A stretch of DNA of 64,000 bases from Gemmatimonadota bacterium. Its GTDB lineage: Bacteria > Gemmatimonadota > Gemmatimonadetes > Longimicrobiales > Gaopeijiaceae. The notes under the pieces were generated by a model. That model saw only the letters and a program-made list of their open reading frames with translations. It had not been told where the DNA came from and made no database searches. This document shows positions 16,609 through 24,750 of the stretch, piece by piece; position 1 is the stretch's first letter, and each line of letters opens with the position of its first letter. The position numbers and the translations under genes are program-made. The stretch is from contig VXMI01000156.1 of NCBI GenBank assembly GCA_009841165.1, forward strand, positions 1 through 64,000. The letters run 5' to 3'.

Positions 16609-17326
16609 CCTGATCGCTCAGGCTCCAGTCAAACGAAGCGATCTGGTCGTCGAGATCGGGCCAGGTCGGGGTATTCTGACCCGGGAACTGGCCCGTCGCT
16701 GCCGTGAGGTTGTGGCGGTCGAGGTTGACGGCGCGCTGTCGGAAGGACTTCGCAAGCGCTTCGTAAGCGACAGCCGCGTCACAATCGTCGAGGCCGACTT
16801 CCTGCGTTTTCGACTGCCCGATGTCCCCTACAAGGTCCTCGGGAACATTCCTTTCAATCGGACCGCCGCCATCGTCAGGCGGCTCGTCCAGGCCGATGCT
16901 CCGCCGCAGGACGCCTATCTGGTGATCCAGCGTGAAGCGGCCGGACGGTTCGCCGGCGGTCCCTGTGCCCGGGAGACGCTGTCCTCGCTGCTCCTCAAGC
17001 CGTGGTGGCAGATCGAGATCGCGCGGCGCTTTCGGCGTACCGACTTCGATCCCCCTCCCGGCGTCGACGTCGTCGCGCTCTGGCTCGCCCGCCGGCTGAG
17101 ACCGCTTGTGGACCGATACCAGGCCGTGCACTACCGGCGCTTCATCCGGAGTTGCTTCGGTCGCGACGGCCGCTCGATCAGGCGGTGTCTGCTGCCGCGA
17201 TTCACGCGAAAGCAAATCCATCGGCTGGGCCGGGATCTCAGGTTCGATGCTGCCGGACCACCGAGCGGCCTCACCTTCGACCAGTGGCTCGCATTGTTCA
17301 GGTTCTGGAGGCTGACGCGGTCGTAG
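16535..17326 (+). CDS. erm: Erm-type 23S rRNA (adenine-N6)-methyltransferase
   Basis: A 263-residue Rossmann methyltransferase of the Erm/KsgA group. It has the L-S-Q-H-F-L motif at 12-17, the SAM-binding V-E-I-G-P-G-R-G at 39-46, E-A-D-F-L near 86-90 and catalytic N-I-P-F at 104-107. KsgA enzymes normally show N-L-P-Y and a different C-terminal domain, so Erm is the better call. Erm enzymes methylate A2058 and give macrolide-lincosamide-streptogramin B resistance. The Arg-rich C-terminal domain resembles actinobacterial Erm proteins. The GTG start has no good ribosome site of its own; see the overlapping small ORF. Activity is inferred, not shown. Confidence 0.82.
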   Translation: MSRHRTPRRADLSQHFLRSRSLAASLIAQAPVKRSDLVVEIGPGRGILTRELARRCREVVAVEVDGALSEGLRKRFVSDSRVTIVEADFLRFRLPDVPYKVLGNIPFNRTAAIVRRLVQADAPPQDAYLVIQREAAGRFAGGPCARETLSSLLLKPWWQIEIARRFRRTDFDPPPGVDVVALWLARRLRPLVDRYQAVHYRRFIRSCFGRDGRSIRRCLLPRFTRKQIHRLGRDLRFDAAGPPSGLTFDQWLALFRFWRLTRS

Positions 17327-17402
17327 GGGGCGATGGCGCGCTGGTGCATTTGTCGCCCTAGATTGGCGGGCTGATGCGCCCTGCGACTTTACCGAAGAGG
17401 CA

Positions 17403-18506
17403 ATGTACCGGACCTGCATGTTCTGCAAGAAGCCCCTCGGCTCCAACGAGGTCGTGGAGGCCTTTCCGGTCGGCCGTCGCCTGGCCTTCGATCCGGCGAA
17501 GGGCCGCCTCTGGGTGGTTTGCCGCAACTGCGAGCGCTGGAACCTTACTCCCCTCGAAGATCGCTGGGAGGCGGTCGAGACCTGCGAAGGGCTTTTCCGC
17601 GCGACGCGGATCCGCACTTCCACCGAGAATATCGGTCTGGCCCGGCACGCCGAAGGCCTCGAACTGGTGCGCATCGGCGAGGCGCTGCGTCCCGAGTTCG
17701 CTGCATGGAGGTATGGAGACCAGTTCCGCCGTCGCCGTCGGCGCTGGATCGCGGCTGGGTCGGCGGGCGTAGTGACGAACATCGCTACCTCGACGACCAT
17801 CCAGTTGGCGACGGGCGGATTGATCGGGGGTGCTGGGGCAGCTGCACTGGGTGGCGGCGTGGCCGGACTGGCCCTGTGGGCGGTGCAGAGATTGCTGAAC
17901 AGGCAGGCCAATTCAGTCCAGTTCCGGCGCTCCGACGGCACGCCCTGCACACTCACACGGGAGCAAGTCACCCAATTCACGCGGATACGAGCCGACGACG
18001 ACGAACCCGGGTTTCGCATCGAGATCCACAAGGGGCTTCTCTCGCGGAAAGGCCCGGACTCTTTCGAGGGCGCCGAAGCTGGGCGAGCCATCAACGCTGT
18101 TCTCCCACTCGTCAATGGCGCAGGCGCTGTGGCTCACCACATCCGGGAAGCGGTGTCCCAGATCGAATCCCACGGCGACCCACATCGGTTCATCGCCGAT
18201 TCCGTCGAGCGACGGTCCGCTACCACTGCGCGCCAATTGTCCACGCCCGGGCGCGGGAGGAAGTCCCGGCTGTCCGGGCCCGGATGGGTCCGCAAGATGC
18301 CCAAGCCCACGCGCCTCGCGCTGGAGATGGCGCTGAACGAAGAGCAGGAACGGCGCGCGCTTGAAGGCGAACTGGCTCAGTTGGAGGCGGCGTGGCGCGA
18401 AGCCGAGGAGATCGCGGCGATCGCCGACAACCTGCTGCTTCCCGAGCACACCGACGAGTTCCTGGACCGCCACAAACGTCGGGAAGGGTCCAGCGGGGCT
18501 TCCTAA
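17403..18506 (+). CDS. Hypothetical zinc-ribbon membrane protein
   Basis: A 367-residue protein with no family I can name. It opens with a probable zinc ribbon: C-M-F-C at residues 5-8 and C-R-N-C at about 40-43. A Gly/Ala-rich hydrophobic segment follows around residues 115-150 and looks like one or two membrane helices. The C-terminal part is charged and helical (residues 290-350, rich in Glu, Ala and Arg). It stands alone between erm and the convergent propeller gene. Residues 215-260 carry no motif I recognise. Confidence 0.7.
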   Translation: MYRTCMFCKKPLGSNEVVEAFPVGRRLAFDPAKGRLWVVCRNCERWNLTPLEDRWEAVETCEGLFRATRIRTSTENIGLARHAEGLELVRIGEALRPEFAAWRYGDQFRRRRRRWIAAGSAGVVTNIATSTTIQLATGGLIGGAGAAALGGGVAGLALWAVQRLLNRQANSVQFRRSDGTPCTLTREQVTQFTRIRADDDEPGFRIEIHKGLLSRKGPDSFEGAEAGRAINAVLPLVNGAGAVAHHIREAVSQIESHGDPHRFIADSVERRSATTARQLSTPGRGRKSRLSGPGWVRKMPKPTRLALEMALNEEQERRALEGELAQLEAAWREAEEIAAIADNLLLPEHTDEFLDRHKRREGSSGAS

Positions 18507-18519
18507 TGGTGCGCCTTGC

Positions 18520-19728
18520 TCAGCCAGCTGGCATGATTCGTGCCCGGACGACGTAGTTCACGTCGAACTCGTCCGTCACGACCAGCCATGCGAGTTCGCC
18601 ACGCACAACCGGGGCAACCAGGTCCAACAGGTTGAGACCGGGGCCAGGACTGGTCGTTCCGAGATGGGCACCGTCCCGCGAGTAGACGTCGAACAGGACT
18701 CCGCCGTCCGGCGCGGGCGTTCGGACCCACAGGTTGCCCTCGTACGACGCGAAGATGTCCTCGACGGCAGGTCTGACGGTCGGGACCCGGGACCAGTCCC
18801 ATTCGCCCACACCCATGTTCGATGTCATCCGCCTCATCATGTCGATGACGGAATCGCGCTCGACGGTCGGCACGGGGACCGGTGGTCGTCGGGTCTCGAC
18901 AATCAGGGTCGTGTCACCGCCCGGTTGCCAACGCTTGATGCGGTATGCCGGGTCTCCGTCCCGGCTGGACCAGAAGACGCCTCGGCCGTCGATGTGGCGG
19001 ACTTCGTGCGCGTAGAAGGGGATCGAATACGCCATGTAGCCGCCGCCCATCTCCTGGTAGAAGGCGCCGGGCTGGTCGGAGGGATCGAATTCCTCGTCTT
19101 CCGGGCCATCGCCCGGCAGCGGCAATGAATCGACCTGCGTCATGGTCAGGTCGAAGACGCGAAGCAGCCTCCGGTTCCCCGTCCCCCAGGGCCGGTAGAC
19201 GTGGCCGCCGTCCACCATGGCACCGTTCCAGGTCGCATTGAAGTTGCCGTCGGCGAATGGAAAGGACTCGATGAAACCGTCATCGGGATCGAAGACGGAC
19301 ATCCGCCCGTTGCGCGCATCCGGGACCCAGAGACGCTCGCCTGGGCCGAGCATCAGGCCGTTCGCGGCCGCGAACTCCCCCGGTCCCTGTCCACTGCGGC
19401 CATGAGTTGCGATGTGGGTGCCATCCGCACCGAAGACGCGCAGTTCCTGTGCCTGCGAATCGAGGATGGCGAACCCGCCGCCGTCCAGCGCGACGAGGCC
19501 ACGCAGATACCCGAACGCGTCCGGCCCGGGACCTTCCATCGAACCGACCCGCAGTTCCTCTTCCAACATCCAGGTGGGGGATGCCACCGCTGGCGGGATG
19601 TTCGTGACGTGAACCATGCCGGAAGGCAGGGTGTCCCGCAGAGTGGTCCAGTCGCTCCGGGACCCGGCGTCGCCGCAGCCGACCAGGGCTAGCGACGCCA
19701 CGACTGGCAGCGTCCAACGCGGTCTCAC
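18520..19728 (-). CDS. Six-bladed beta-propeller lipoprotein
   Basis: About 402 residues from the GTG at 19728, two bases after the stop of the BlaR1-like gene. The N-terminus is a short lipoprotein signal ending in L-V-G-C. The mature part shows repeated blades with G-x-G-P-G-E-F and R-V-F-G-A-D-G-T patterns typical of NHL/BF3164-like six-bladed propellers that are abundant in Gemmatimonadota and Bacteroidetes. It is likely anchored in the outer or inner membrane facing the periplasm. It forms an operon with the BlaI and BlaR1-like genes, so it may be part of the regulated output. An upstream in-frame start would place the signal peptide internally and is rejected. Confidence 0.78.
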   Translation of the reverse strand: MRPRWTLPVVASLALVGCGDAGSRSDWTTLRDTLPSGMVHVTNIPPAVASPTWMLEEELRVGSMEGPGPDAFGYLRGLVALDGGGFAILDSQAQELRVFGADGTHIATHGRSGQGPGEFAAANGLMLGPGERLWVPDARNGRMSVFDPDDGFIESFPFADGNFNATWNGAMVDGGHVYRPWGTGNRRLLRVFDLTMTQVDSLPLPGDGPEDEEFDPSDQPGAFYQEMGGGYMAYSIPFYAHEVRHIDGRGVFWSSRDGDPAYRIKRWQPGGDTTLIVETRRPPVPVPTVERDSVIDMMRRMTSNMGVGEWDWSRVPTVRPAVEDIFASYEGNLWVRTPAPDGGVLFDVYSRDGAHLGTTSPGPGLNLLDLVAPVVRGELAWLVVTDEFDVNYVVRARIMPAG

Positions 19729-19730
19729 GA

Positions 19731-21980
19731 TCAGCGCCTGCGCTCGGCTGATTGGACCAGGCGCCGCAGCGCGGCGATCTCGTCCTGGATCGACCGCTCG
19801 ATTTGGTCGGCGCGACGGTCGCCGTCCCACTCCTCGATCTGCGCTTCCAGCTCCCTGATCTTCCCGTCCAGATCGTACTGCTCGATCAGGGCCTCGATCT
19901 CCCTGATCCTGCCGTCGAGGTCGTATCCCTCGATCCGGGCCTCGATCTCTCCGACCCTGCCGTCGAGGTCGTATTCCTCGATCTCCTGAGTGATCTCGCC
20001 CACTCGCTGGTCCAGATCGTATGCCTCGATTGCCTGACGAATCGACTGCACCGCGCGCTCGGCACGCTCCAGCTCGACCTGAATGTCGGCCATTTGCTCA
20101 CGGACGTCGTTCCCGGATTCTTCCCGAAGCCACCGTTCCATGCGGGCCATTCCACTTCGTAGGGCGGCGACCCCGCGTTCGTAGCCCTCGATCGCGCGTT
20201 GCAGACCGGCGTCGTGCCGTTCGTGAGACCCGATCTGGCGACGCAGACTTGCAACGTGCCGTTCGTGCGACCCTGTCTGCCGCTGCAGGCTCGCGACATG
20301 CCGTTCGTGCGACCCGATCTGGCGATGCAGGCTTGCGACGTGCCGTTCGTGCGACCCGATCTGCCGGCGCAGGCTGGCCGCCCGGCTGCGCACCTCCCAG
20401 GCCTCGCGCGAGCCCCCCAGCACGGCAAACATCAGGTTGCGCCAGTCGCGAGCTTCATCGTCGAAGGGCTGGGAGCGGCCATCGATGCTCCACTCGTGCT
20501 CCAGGCCATCCGGGCCGGAGGTGATCACCATCCGGTGAAGCCGATCGGCCTCTGACTCAAGAACCAGCCAACTGCCGGAATCCATGCTGGCGACAGCGGT
20601 GCCGTCTTCGTTCATGACGACCTCCCCGCTCGTGCGCATGCAGAGCAACATCCCGTCCTCGGATAACTGTACCGTCATCGACTCCCCGTCCCGCCTTATG
20701 CCGGTAAAGGTCCCGGACCTGCATTCGAACTCCTGCAGTCCGCGGGCTTCCGGCACTGCCGGGGCAGCCGCGATCGGCCCCGTCGTGGTGGGTTCGTACG
20801 GCGCTCTCTCGGACGGTGGAGCTGGCGCCGGCGCCTGAAGCGCTGCGGATGGCGGGGTGTCGGTGAGACTCTCGCGGAGACCCGCGATTTCGACTGGGGG
20901 CGCAGGGCTTTCGGCTGGATCCATGCGGACGGGTCTGGCACAGGCTGCAACGATGCCTGCCACACCGATCAACGCCAGCACGGCAGAGGTGCGGATTTGC
21001 GAAAAACGGGGCCGATGCGGCTTGAGAATGGACATGATTCTGCTCTCCAGATGCGGGCGTTGTACCACGGGCAGTGAGAGGACGGTTGGGCCGGGGGCGA
21101 TCTCGGACGCCAGTGAGAAGAGATGGCGGGCATACGCTGAAGGGCGTACACCAAGCGCCAGCACCTCCTCGTCGCACGAGCGCTCCCTGGCGGCGGCCGC
21201 GAGGCGTGAAGCGAGCCAGATCAGGGGATGGAACCAGTACAGAGCGACCACGGCGCCGCCCACGAATCGCCACAACGCATCCCGCCGACGCACATGGACC
21301 ATTTCATGCAAGACGACCGCCTCGCGCCGACCGGACGTCCAGCTCCTTGCGGACGCCGGAAGTAGAATCACGGGCCTCAATGGACCGCCGGTCATGGGCG
21401 TGGGGACTTGAAGACTGGCCAGGATTCGCGTGTCGGCGCGCACGCGCAGGCGGTGCCGGAGCGCATCCGTCGATCGGATCCAGTCCGGGTCCTGAATCGG
21501 GCTTGCCCCCCGCACGAGTCTTCGGAAACGAAGGGCGGCTACGGCGAGGGAGACCAGCCCGGCCGCACATCCGAGGGCCCAGATGAGGAAGACGCCAACG
21601 GCGGGAGTCAGCGGGATCGGGCCGTCGGCTTGAGCGGCGGGCGGCAGGTCTCTGGTCGCGGGTGGATTCACCGACTGGGGCTGGCGTACCGCGCCGGGAA
21701 GAGCAGTCATCGCTGACAGGTCGCTGGCTGCGTATTCCGGGAGATGGTCCTCGATCGCGGCGGGCCGGGCGGGAAGAACGGGAAGCACCCACGAAGGGCC
21801 CAGCAGGCTCAGCCCCGGCAACGCGAGCAACGCCGCGAAGGTCGTCGTCCACAATAGATGCAGGGTCCTCGCAGACCCGCGTCTTGCGAACCATGCGAGG
21901 ACGAGGGCGATGGACAGGACCACCGTGACCTTCGCAACCAGAGCCATGGCCTCCGCAACTGTGAAGGGCAGTCCGGTCAT
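19731..21980 (-). CDS. BlaR1-like M56 membrane metallopeptidase with C-terminal helical repeats
   Basis: A 749-residue protein. The N-terminal half is an M56 peptidase: membrane helices near residues 10-30, 42-66 and 126-150, the zinc motif H-E-M-V-H at 225-229, the distal Glu in S-C-D-E-E-V, and a helix near 335-352. BlaR1/MecR1 relatives sense an envelope signal and cut the BlaI repressor. There is no penicillin-binding sensor domain. Instead the C-terminal half has four near-identical 14-residue units containing G-S-H-E-R-H (about residues 530-597), then five 16-residue units with E-Y-D-L-D-G-R (about 645-720), likely a long coiled coil. Its start overlaps the BlaI stop (ATGA). Confidence 0.85.
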   Translation of the reverse strand: MTGLPFTVAEAMALVAKVTVVLSIALVLAWFARRGSARTLHLLWTTTFAALLALPGLSLLGPSWVLPVLPARPAAIEDHLPEYAASDLSAMTALPGAVRQPQSVNPPATRDLPPAAQADGPIPLTPAVGVFLIWALGCAAGLVSLAVAALRFRRLVRGASPIQDPDWIRSTDALRHRLRVRADTRILASLQVPTPMTGGPLRPVILLPASARSWTSGRREAVVLHEMVHVRRRDALWRFVGGAVVALYWFHPLIWLASRLAAAARERSCDEEVLALGVRPSAYARHLFSLASEIAPGPTVLSLPVVQRPHLESRIMSILKPHRPRFSQIRTSAVLALIGVAGIVAACARPVRMDPAESPAPPVEIAGLRESLTDTPPSAALQAPAPAPPSERAPYEPTTTGPIAAAPAVPEARGLQEFECRSGTFTGIRRDGESMTVQLSEDGMLLCMRTSGEVVMNEDGTAVASMDSGSWLVLESEADRLHRMVITSGPDGLEHEWSIDGRSQPFDDEARDWRNLMFAVLGGSREAWEVRSRAASLRRQIGSHERHVASLHRQIGSHERHVASLQRQTGSHERHVASLRRQIGSHERHDAGLQRAIEGYERGVAALRSGMARMERWLREESGNDVREQMADIQVELERAERAVQSIRQAIEAYDLDQRVGEITQEIEEYDLDGRVGEIEARIEGYDLDGRIREIEALIEQYDLDGKIRELEAQIEEWDGDRRADQIERSIQDEIAALRRLVQSAERRR
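19817..20047 (-). repeat. 48-bp tandem coding repeats (16-residue helical units)
   Basis: Inside the BlaR1-like gene about five units of 48 bp encode I-E-x-Y-D-L-D-G-R-x-x-E-I-E-x-x. Neighbouring copies start 48 bp apart (for example 19871 and 19919). The hydrophobic spacing suits a coiled coil. Confidence 0.75.
20205..20392 (-). repeat. 42-bp tandem coding repeats (HERH units)
   Basis: Four nearly identical 42-bp units encode 14-residue blocks with R-Q-I-G-S-H-E-R-H-V-A-S-L. Two more degenerate units follow on the C-terminal side. The near-identity of the copies suggests recent expansion. Two His per unit could bind metal; this is inference. Confidence 0.8.
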
Positions 21981-22360
21981 CGTCCGTCCTCCTCGGCCTC
22001 ATCGATCATTTGCTTGATGCTTTCGCGCTCGTCCGGCGTCAGGTCGCCTTCACCGAGCTCGAGCAGCATCGCGACCGCGCCCTCGACGCTGCCACCGAAG
22101 AACGTCCGCAGGACCCGGTGCATTGCCGAGCGCCGTGCCCGCACGACAGGCATCGTCGGGGAATAGACGTAGCGGGTACCATCCGGCTTCCGTTCCAGAT
22201 GTCGCTTGCCGACAAGGATGCGCAGGATCGAGCGGACGGCCGAGTCCGTCGGCGGGTCTGCCAGGCGCTCCCGTATCTGGACCGCCGTGCCCGCGCCCAA
22301 TTCGTACAGGACATCCATGACCTCGCGTTCGCGTCTGCTCAGCGGGGGAAGTTGGCTCAC
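21977..22360 (-). CDS. BlaI/MecI-family transcriptional repressor
   Basis: A 127-residue winged-helix protein from the GTG at 22360, which has GGAG about 8 bases upstream and places the start just before the L-S-R-R-E-R-E-V-M-D-V-L-Y helix. Family features seen are the A-V-R-S-I-L-R-I-L recognition helix, the Y-V-Y-S-P wing and a C-terminal dimerisation helix. The frame stays open to a GTG at 22435, which would overrun the probable operator side. BlaI-type repressors bind as dimers and are cleaved after signalling by BlaR1-like partners; the partner gene overlaps by four bases. The target set probably includes this operon. Confidence 0.88.
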   Translation of the reverse strand: MSQLPPLSRREREVMDVLYELGAGTAVQIRERLADPPTDSAVRSILRILVGKRHLERKPDGTRYVYSPTMPVVRARRSAMHRVLRTFFGGSVEGAVAMLLELGEGDLTPDERESIKQMIDEAEEDGR

Positions 22361-22440
22361 GATCGTCGCTCCATCCGGCGGTGTTCGGGTCCGGCCCTCA
22401 CGGCCCGGATCTCCGGTCGAATGGAATCGTAACACATGAG

Positions 22441-22456
22441 TGTTGAAAACTCAACA
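22441..22456. promoter_or_regulatory. Probable BlaI-type operator upstream of the repressor gene
   Basis: TGTTGA and TCAACA form a perfect 6-bp inverted repeat around AAAC, 80 bases upstream of the chosen repressor start. GAGTT-like half sites continue on the right (GAGTTC near 22463). Autoregulation is usual for BlaI relatives; binding here is inferred. Confidence 0.5.
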
Positions 22457-22510
22457 GTCTGTGAGTTCAGTGGTGACCACAACGTGCCCGTTTTTACAAC
22501 GAACGAGGTG

Positions 22511-22543
22511 TTGACATAATTTTATGTATCAGCATAAAATTAT
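22511..22543 (+). promoter_or_regulatory. Promoter covered by a perfect 28-bp operator, upstream of the AAA+ ATPase
   Basis: TTGACA at 22511-22516 and TAAAAT at 22535-22540 form a -35/-10 pair with an 18-base spacer. Overlying them, ATAATTTTATG (22516-22526) and CATAAAATTAT (22533-22543) are perfect 11-bp inverted repeats around TATCAG. A dimeric repressor bound here would block polymerase. This is the most AT-rich stretch in the window. Confidence 0.72.
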
Positions 22544-22583
22544 ATCTTTTCCTAACACCATCTAACGACCAGGTGGGTCCCCT

Positions 22584-23825
22584 ATGGAAGCTGCAATTGA
22601 ATTCCGGAACCCGTTCCGCCCCGGGGCTGGCCATACGCCCCCGTATCTCGCCGGAAGAAAGGAGGAGCGAAGGGAGTTTCTCAAGCTCCTGAACCAGGAC
22701 ATCATCCTTTCCAACCTCGTCCTCACCGGGCTGCGCGGTGTCGGCAAGACGGTTCTTCTCGACACCTTCAAGCCACTGACGGTGCAGGAAGGCTGGCTCT
22801 GGGTGGGCGCGGATCTTTCCGAGAGCACCACGGTCGACGAAGGGCGACTGGCCACAAGGATCCTCACTGACGTGGCCCTGGCAACATCCAACTTCGTCTA
22901 CAACCAACAGGAGGTTCGTCGTCCCGGTTTCGGCCGCCAGGCGGATCTGGTCGAGGTCACCCTCAACTATCCAACGCTTCGCGCGGTATACCGGCAGGCA
23001 GGCGGCCTGGTCACAGATCGATTGAAAGCCACGCTGATGTTCGTATGGCGGGCTCTGCGTGCATCGCCGCGCCCACCTCGAGGTATCGTCTTCGCCTACG
23101 ACGAAGCCCAGAATATGGCGGACCATGCCAGGAAGGAGGAATACCCGCTATCGGTGATGCTCGACGTGTTCCAGTCCATCCAGAGACAGGGGGCTCCGTT
23201 TCTCCTGGCGCTCACCGGTCTGCCCACGCTCTTCCCCAAGCTGGTCGAGGCCAGAACCTACTCGGAACGCATGTTCCGCGTGCTCTTCCTCAATCGCCTG
23301 GATCCACCCGACGTTCGAGAGGCGATCGTCAAGCCCATCCAGGAGCATGGTTGCCCGATCACCTTCACGGAGGAATCCATCCGCCAGATCGAGAAGCACT
23401 CCGGCGGATACCCATACTTCATCCAGTTCATCTGCCATGAAGCCTTCGACGTTTTCGTGTCGCAAATCACCACGGGATCCAGCAACCCAAGCGTCCCGAT
23501 CGAAGTGATCACCGCAAAGCTGGACAGCGATTTCTTTGCGGGCCGGTGGTCAAGGGTGACCGACCGGCAGCGCGATCTCCTGCATGTGGTGTCGAGGCTG
23601 GACGACCCTGAATCCGAGTTCAGCGTTCAGGAGATCGTGGAGCTTTCCAGGGAATTGCCGGTGAAGGGCTTCAGCCCCAGTCACGCGAGCCAGATCCTTG
23701 CTGCGCTGATCAACTCAGGCGTCGTCTTCAGGAACCGGCACGGGAAGTACTCCTTCGCAGTGCCTCTCCTGGGGGACTTCATTCGGCGGCAGTATCCGGT
23801 TGAAGAGCCCGAACTCTTCGACTAG
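22584..23825 (+). CDS. AAA+ ATPase with C-terminal winged helix (Orc1/Cdc6- or STAND-like)
   Basis: A 413-residue protein with Walker A G-L-R-G-V-G-K-T at 49-56, Walker B I-V-F-A-Y-D-E-A-Q-N with Asp about 173, sensor-like L-A-L-T-G-L-P-T, and Arg-rich box VI/lid region G-G-Y-P-Y-F-I-Q. The last 100 residues look like a winged helix (Q-R-D-L-L-H-V-V, S-H-A-S-Q-I-L-A-A-L). Such single-gene ATPases are widespread but poorly understood; some are ancestral to mobile-element or defence ATPases. The gene is alone, with a tightly repressible promoter. A standalone regulatory or stress-response role is inferred. Confidence 0.8.
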   Translation: MEAAIEFRNPFRPGAGHTPPYLAGRKEERREFLKLLNQDIILSNLVLTGLRGVGKTVLLDTFKPLTVQEGWLWVGADLSESTTVDEGRLATRILTDVALATSNFVYNQQEVRRPGFGRQADLVEVTLNYPTLRAVYRQAGGLVTDRLKATLMFVWRALRASPRPPRGIVFAYDEAQNMADHARKEEYPLSVMLDVFQSIQRQGAPFLLALTGLPTLFPKLVEARTYSERMFRVLFLNRLDPPDVREAIVKPIQEHGCPITFTEESIRQIEKHSGGYPYFIQFICHEAFDVFVSQITTGSSNPSVPIEVITAKLDSDFFAGRWSRVTDRQRDLLHVVSRLDDPESEFSVQEIVELSRELPVKGFSPSHASQILAALINSGVVFRNRHGKYSFAVPLLGDFIRRQYPVEEPELFD

Positions 23826-23947
23826 GTGCAGCTACCGAATCGTCGAGGACGCCCTTCGGCTACTCCGAACCAACTCGTAAACCGCGACATTCGCCCGACC
23901 GGCATTACATTGCGCGTGACCATGCCGCACCCGAATCCGGAATAGCA

Positions 23948-24382
23948 ATGGCCCAGCCCCAGAACTACGCGAACCACTCCAGACGCCCTCCCCTGCTGTT
24001 CCTCGCGGGGTGTTATCTGTCAACGGCAGCTACGGCAGGCGTCGGATACCTGCTCGTCGTGGACTTCAGCGCAGGGACCCTGGCCCTGTTCGTGGTCGCC
24101 GCCTGTACGGCGATAGGCCTTCTGTATGCACGGCGCTTCTCGACGGGCGTTCAGGACCGGGTGATCCGCCTGGAGGAGCGCCTCCGCCTGGAGAGGATTC
24201 TGCCGGACGAGCTGAAGGGCGAAATCGGGCAGTTGACGACGGACCAGCTGATCGGTCTGCGTTTCGCTTCCGACGCGGAACTCGGCGGATTGGTCCGCCG
24301 GGTCCTCGCGGGCGAACTCACGGACCGGAAGTCCATAAAGCAAGCCGTCGAAGACTGGCGCGCCGACCACGAGCGCGTCTGA
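23948..24382 (+). CDS. DUF6526-family small membrane protein
   Basis: A 144-residue protein opening with M-A-Q-P-Q-N-Y-A-N-H, the tell-tale start of DUF6526 proteins. Two membrane helices (about residues 15-35 and 41-60) precede a cytoplasmic amphipathic part with R-L-E-E-R-L-R-L and L-T-T-D-Q-L-I-G-L-R-F-A-S-D-A-E-L motifs. The function of the family is unknown. It follows the AAA+ gene by 122 bases in the same direction and may have its own promoter. Confidence 0.8.
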   Translation: MAQPQNYANHSRRPPLLFLAGCYLSTAATAGVGYLLVVDFSAGTLALFVVAACTAIGLLYARRFSTGVQDRVIRLEERLRLERILPDELKGEIGQLTTDQLIGLRFASDAELGGLVRRVLAGELTDRKSIKQAVEDWRADHERV

Positions 24383-24426
24383 ACAGAGGGCTCTCGCTCG
24401 TCATCGGGTCGGGGCTCGTCCTGTAA

Positions 24427-24663
24427 CTACCAGTCCTCTTCAGGCTCGTCCCAGGTTTGGGCCCAGAACTCGTCCTCCGCGGCCTGCACTCGCTCCAGGT
24501 CCACCGGTTCGACATCTTCCGCATCTACGCTGCCGACCGTCTCGATCTGATGGACGATCTCATCCGTTACTCTGCTCCCCGTCTGGTGCCGCAGCCGGCG
24601 CCGGATCCCCCAGCCGGCCACGCCCACGAGCACGGCGAGCGCCATGAACAGATATCCGGTCAC
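24427..24663 (-). CDS. Small single-pass membrane protein with acidic tail
   Basis: A 78-residue protein from a GTG with an excellent GGAGGAG ribosome site 5 bases upstream, which argues that it is real. Residues 3-20 form one membrane helix, followed by a basic R-R-R-L-R stretch and a very acidic C-terminus ending D-E-P-E-E-D-W. I do not recognise a family. It lies downstream of the two propeller lipoprotein genes, 87 bases beyond the nearer one, in the opposite orientation to DUF6526. Confidence 0.6.
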   Translation of the reverse strand: MTGYLFMALAVLVGVAGWGIRRRLRHQTGSRVTDEIVHQIETVGSVDAEDVEPVDLERVQAAEDEFWAQTWDEPEEDW

Positions 24664-24750
24664 CGCTCCTCCTGGTTCCTCATCACGGACTTCGGTCGCC
24701 CAGCAGTGCCGTTTTAGCGCGCTCGAGCAGTGCGACGGTGCGATCTCCCG

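Noticed and set aside
20205-20392. Regular 42-bp repeats that could suggest a CRISPR array
   Set aside because: The units are contiguous without unique spacers and translate as in-frame protein repeats of the BlaR1-like gene.
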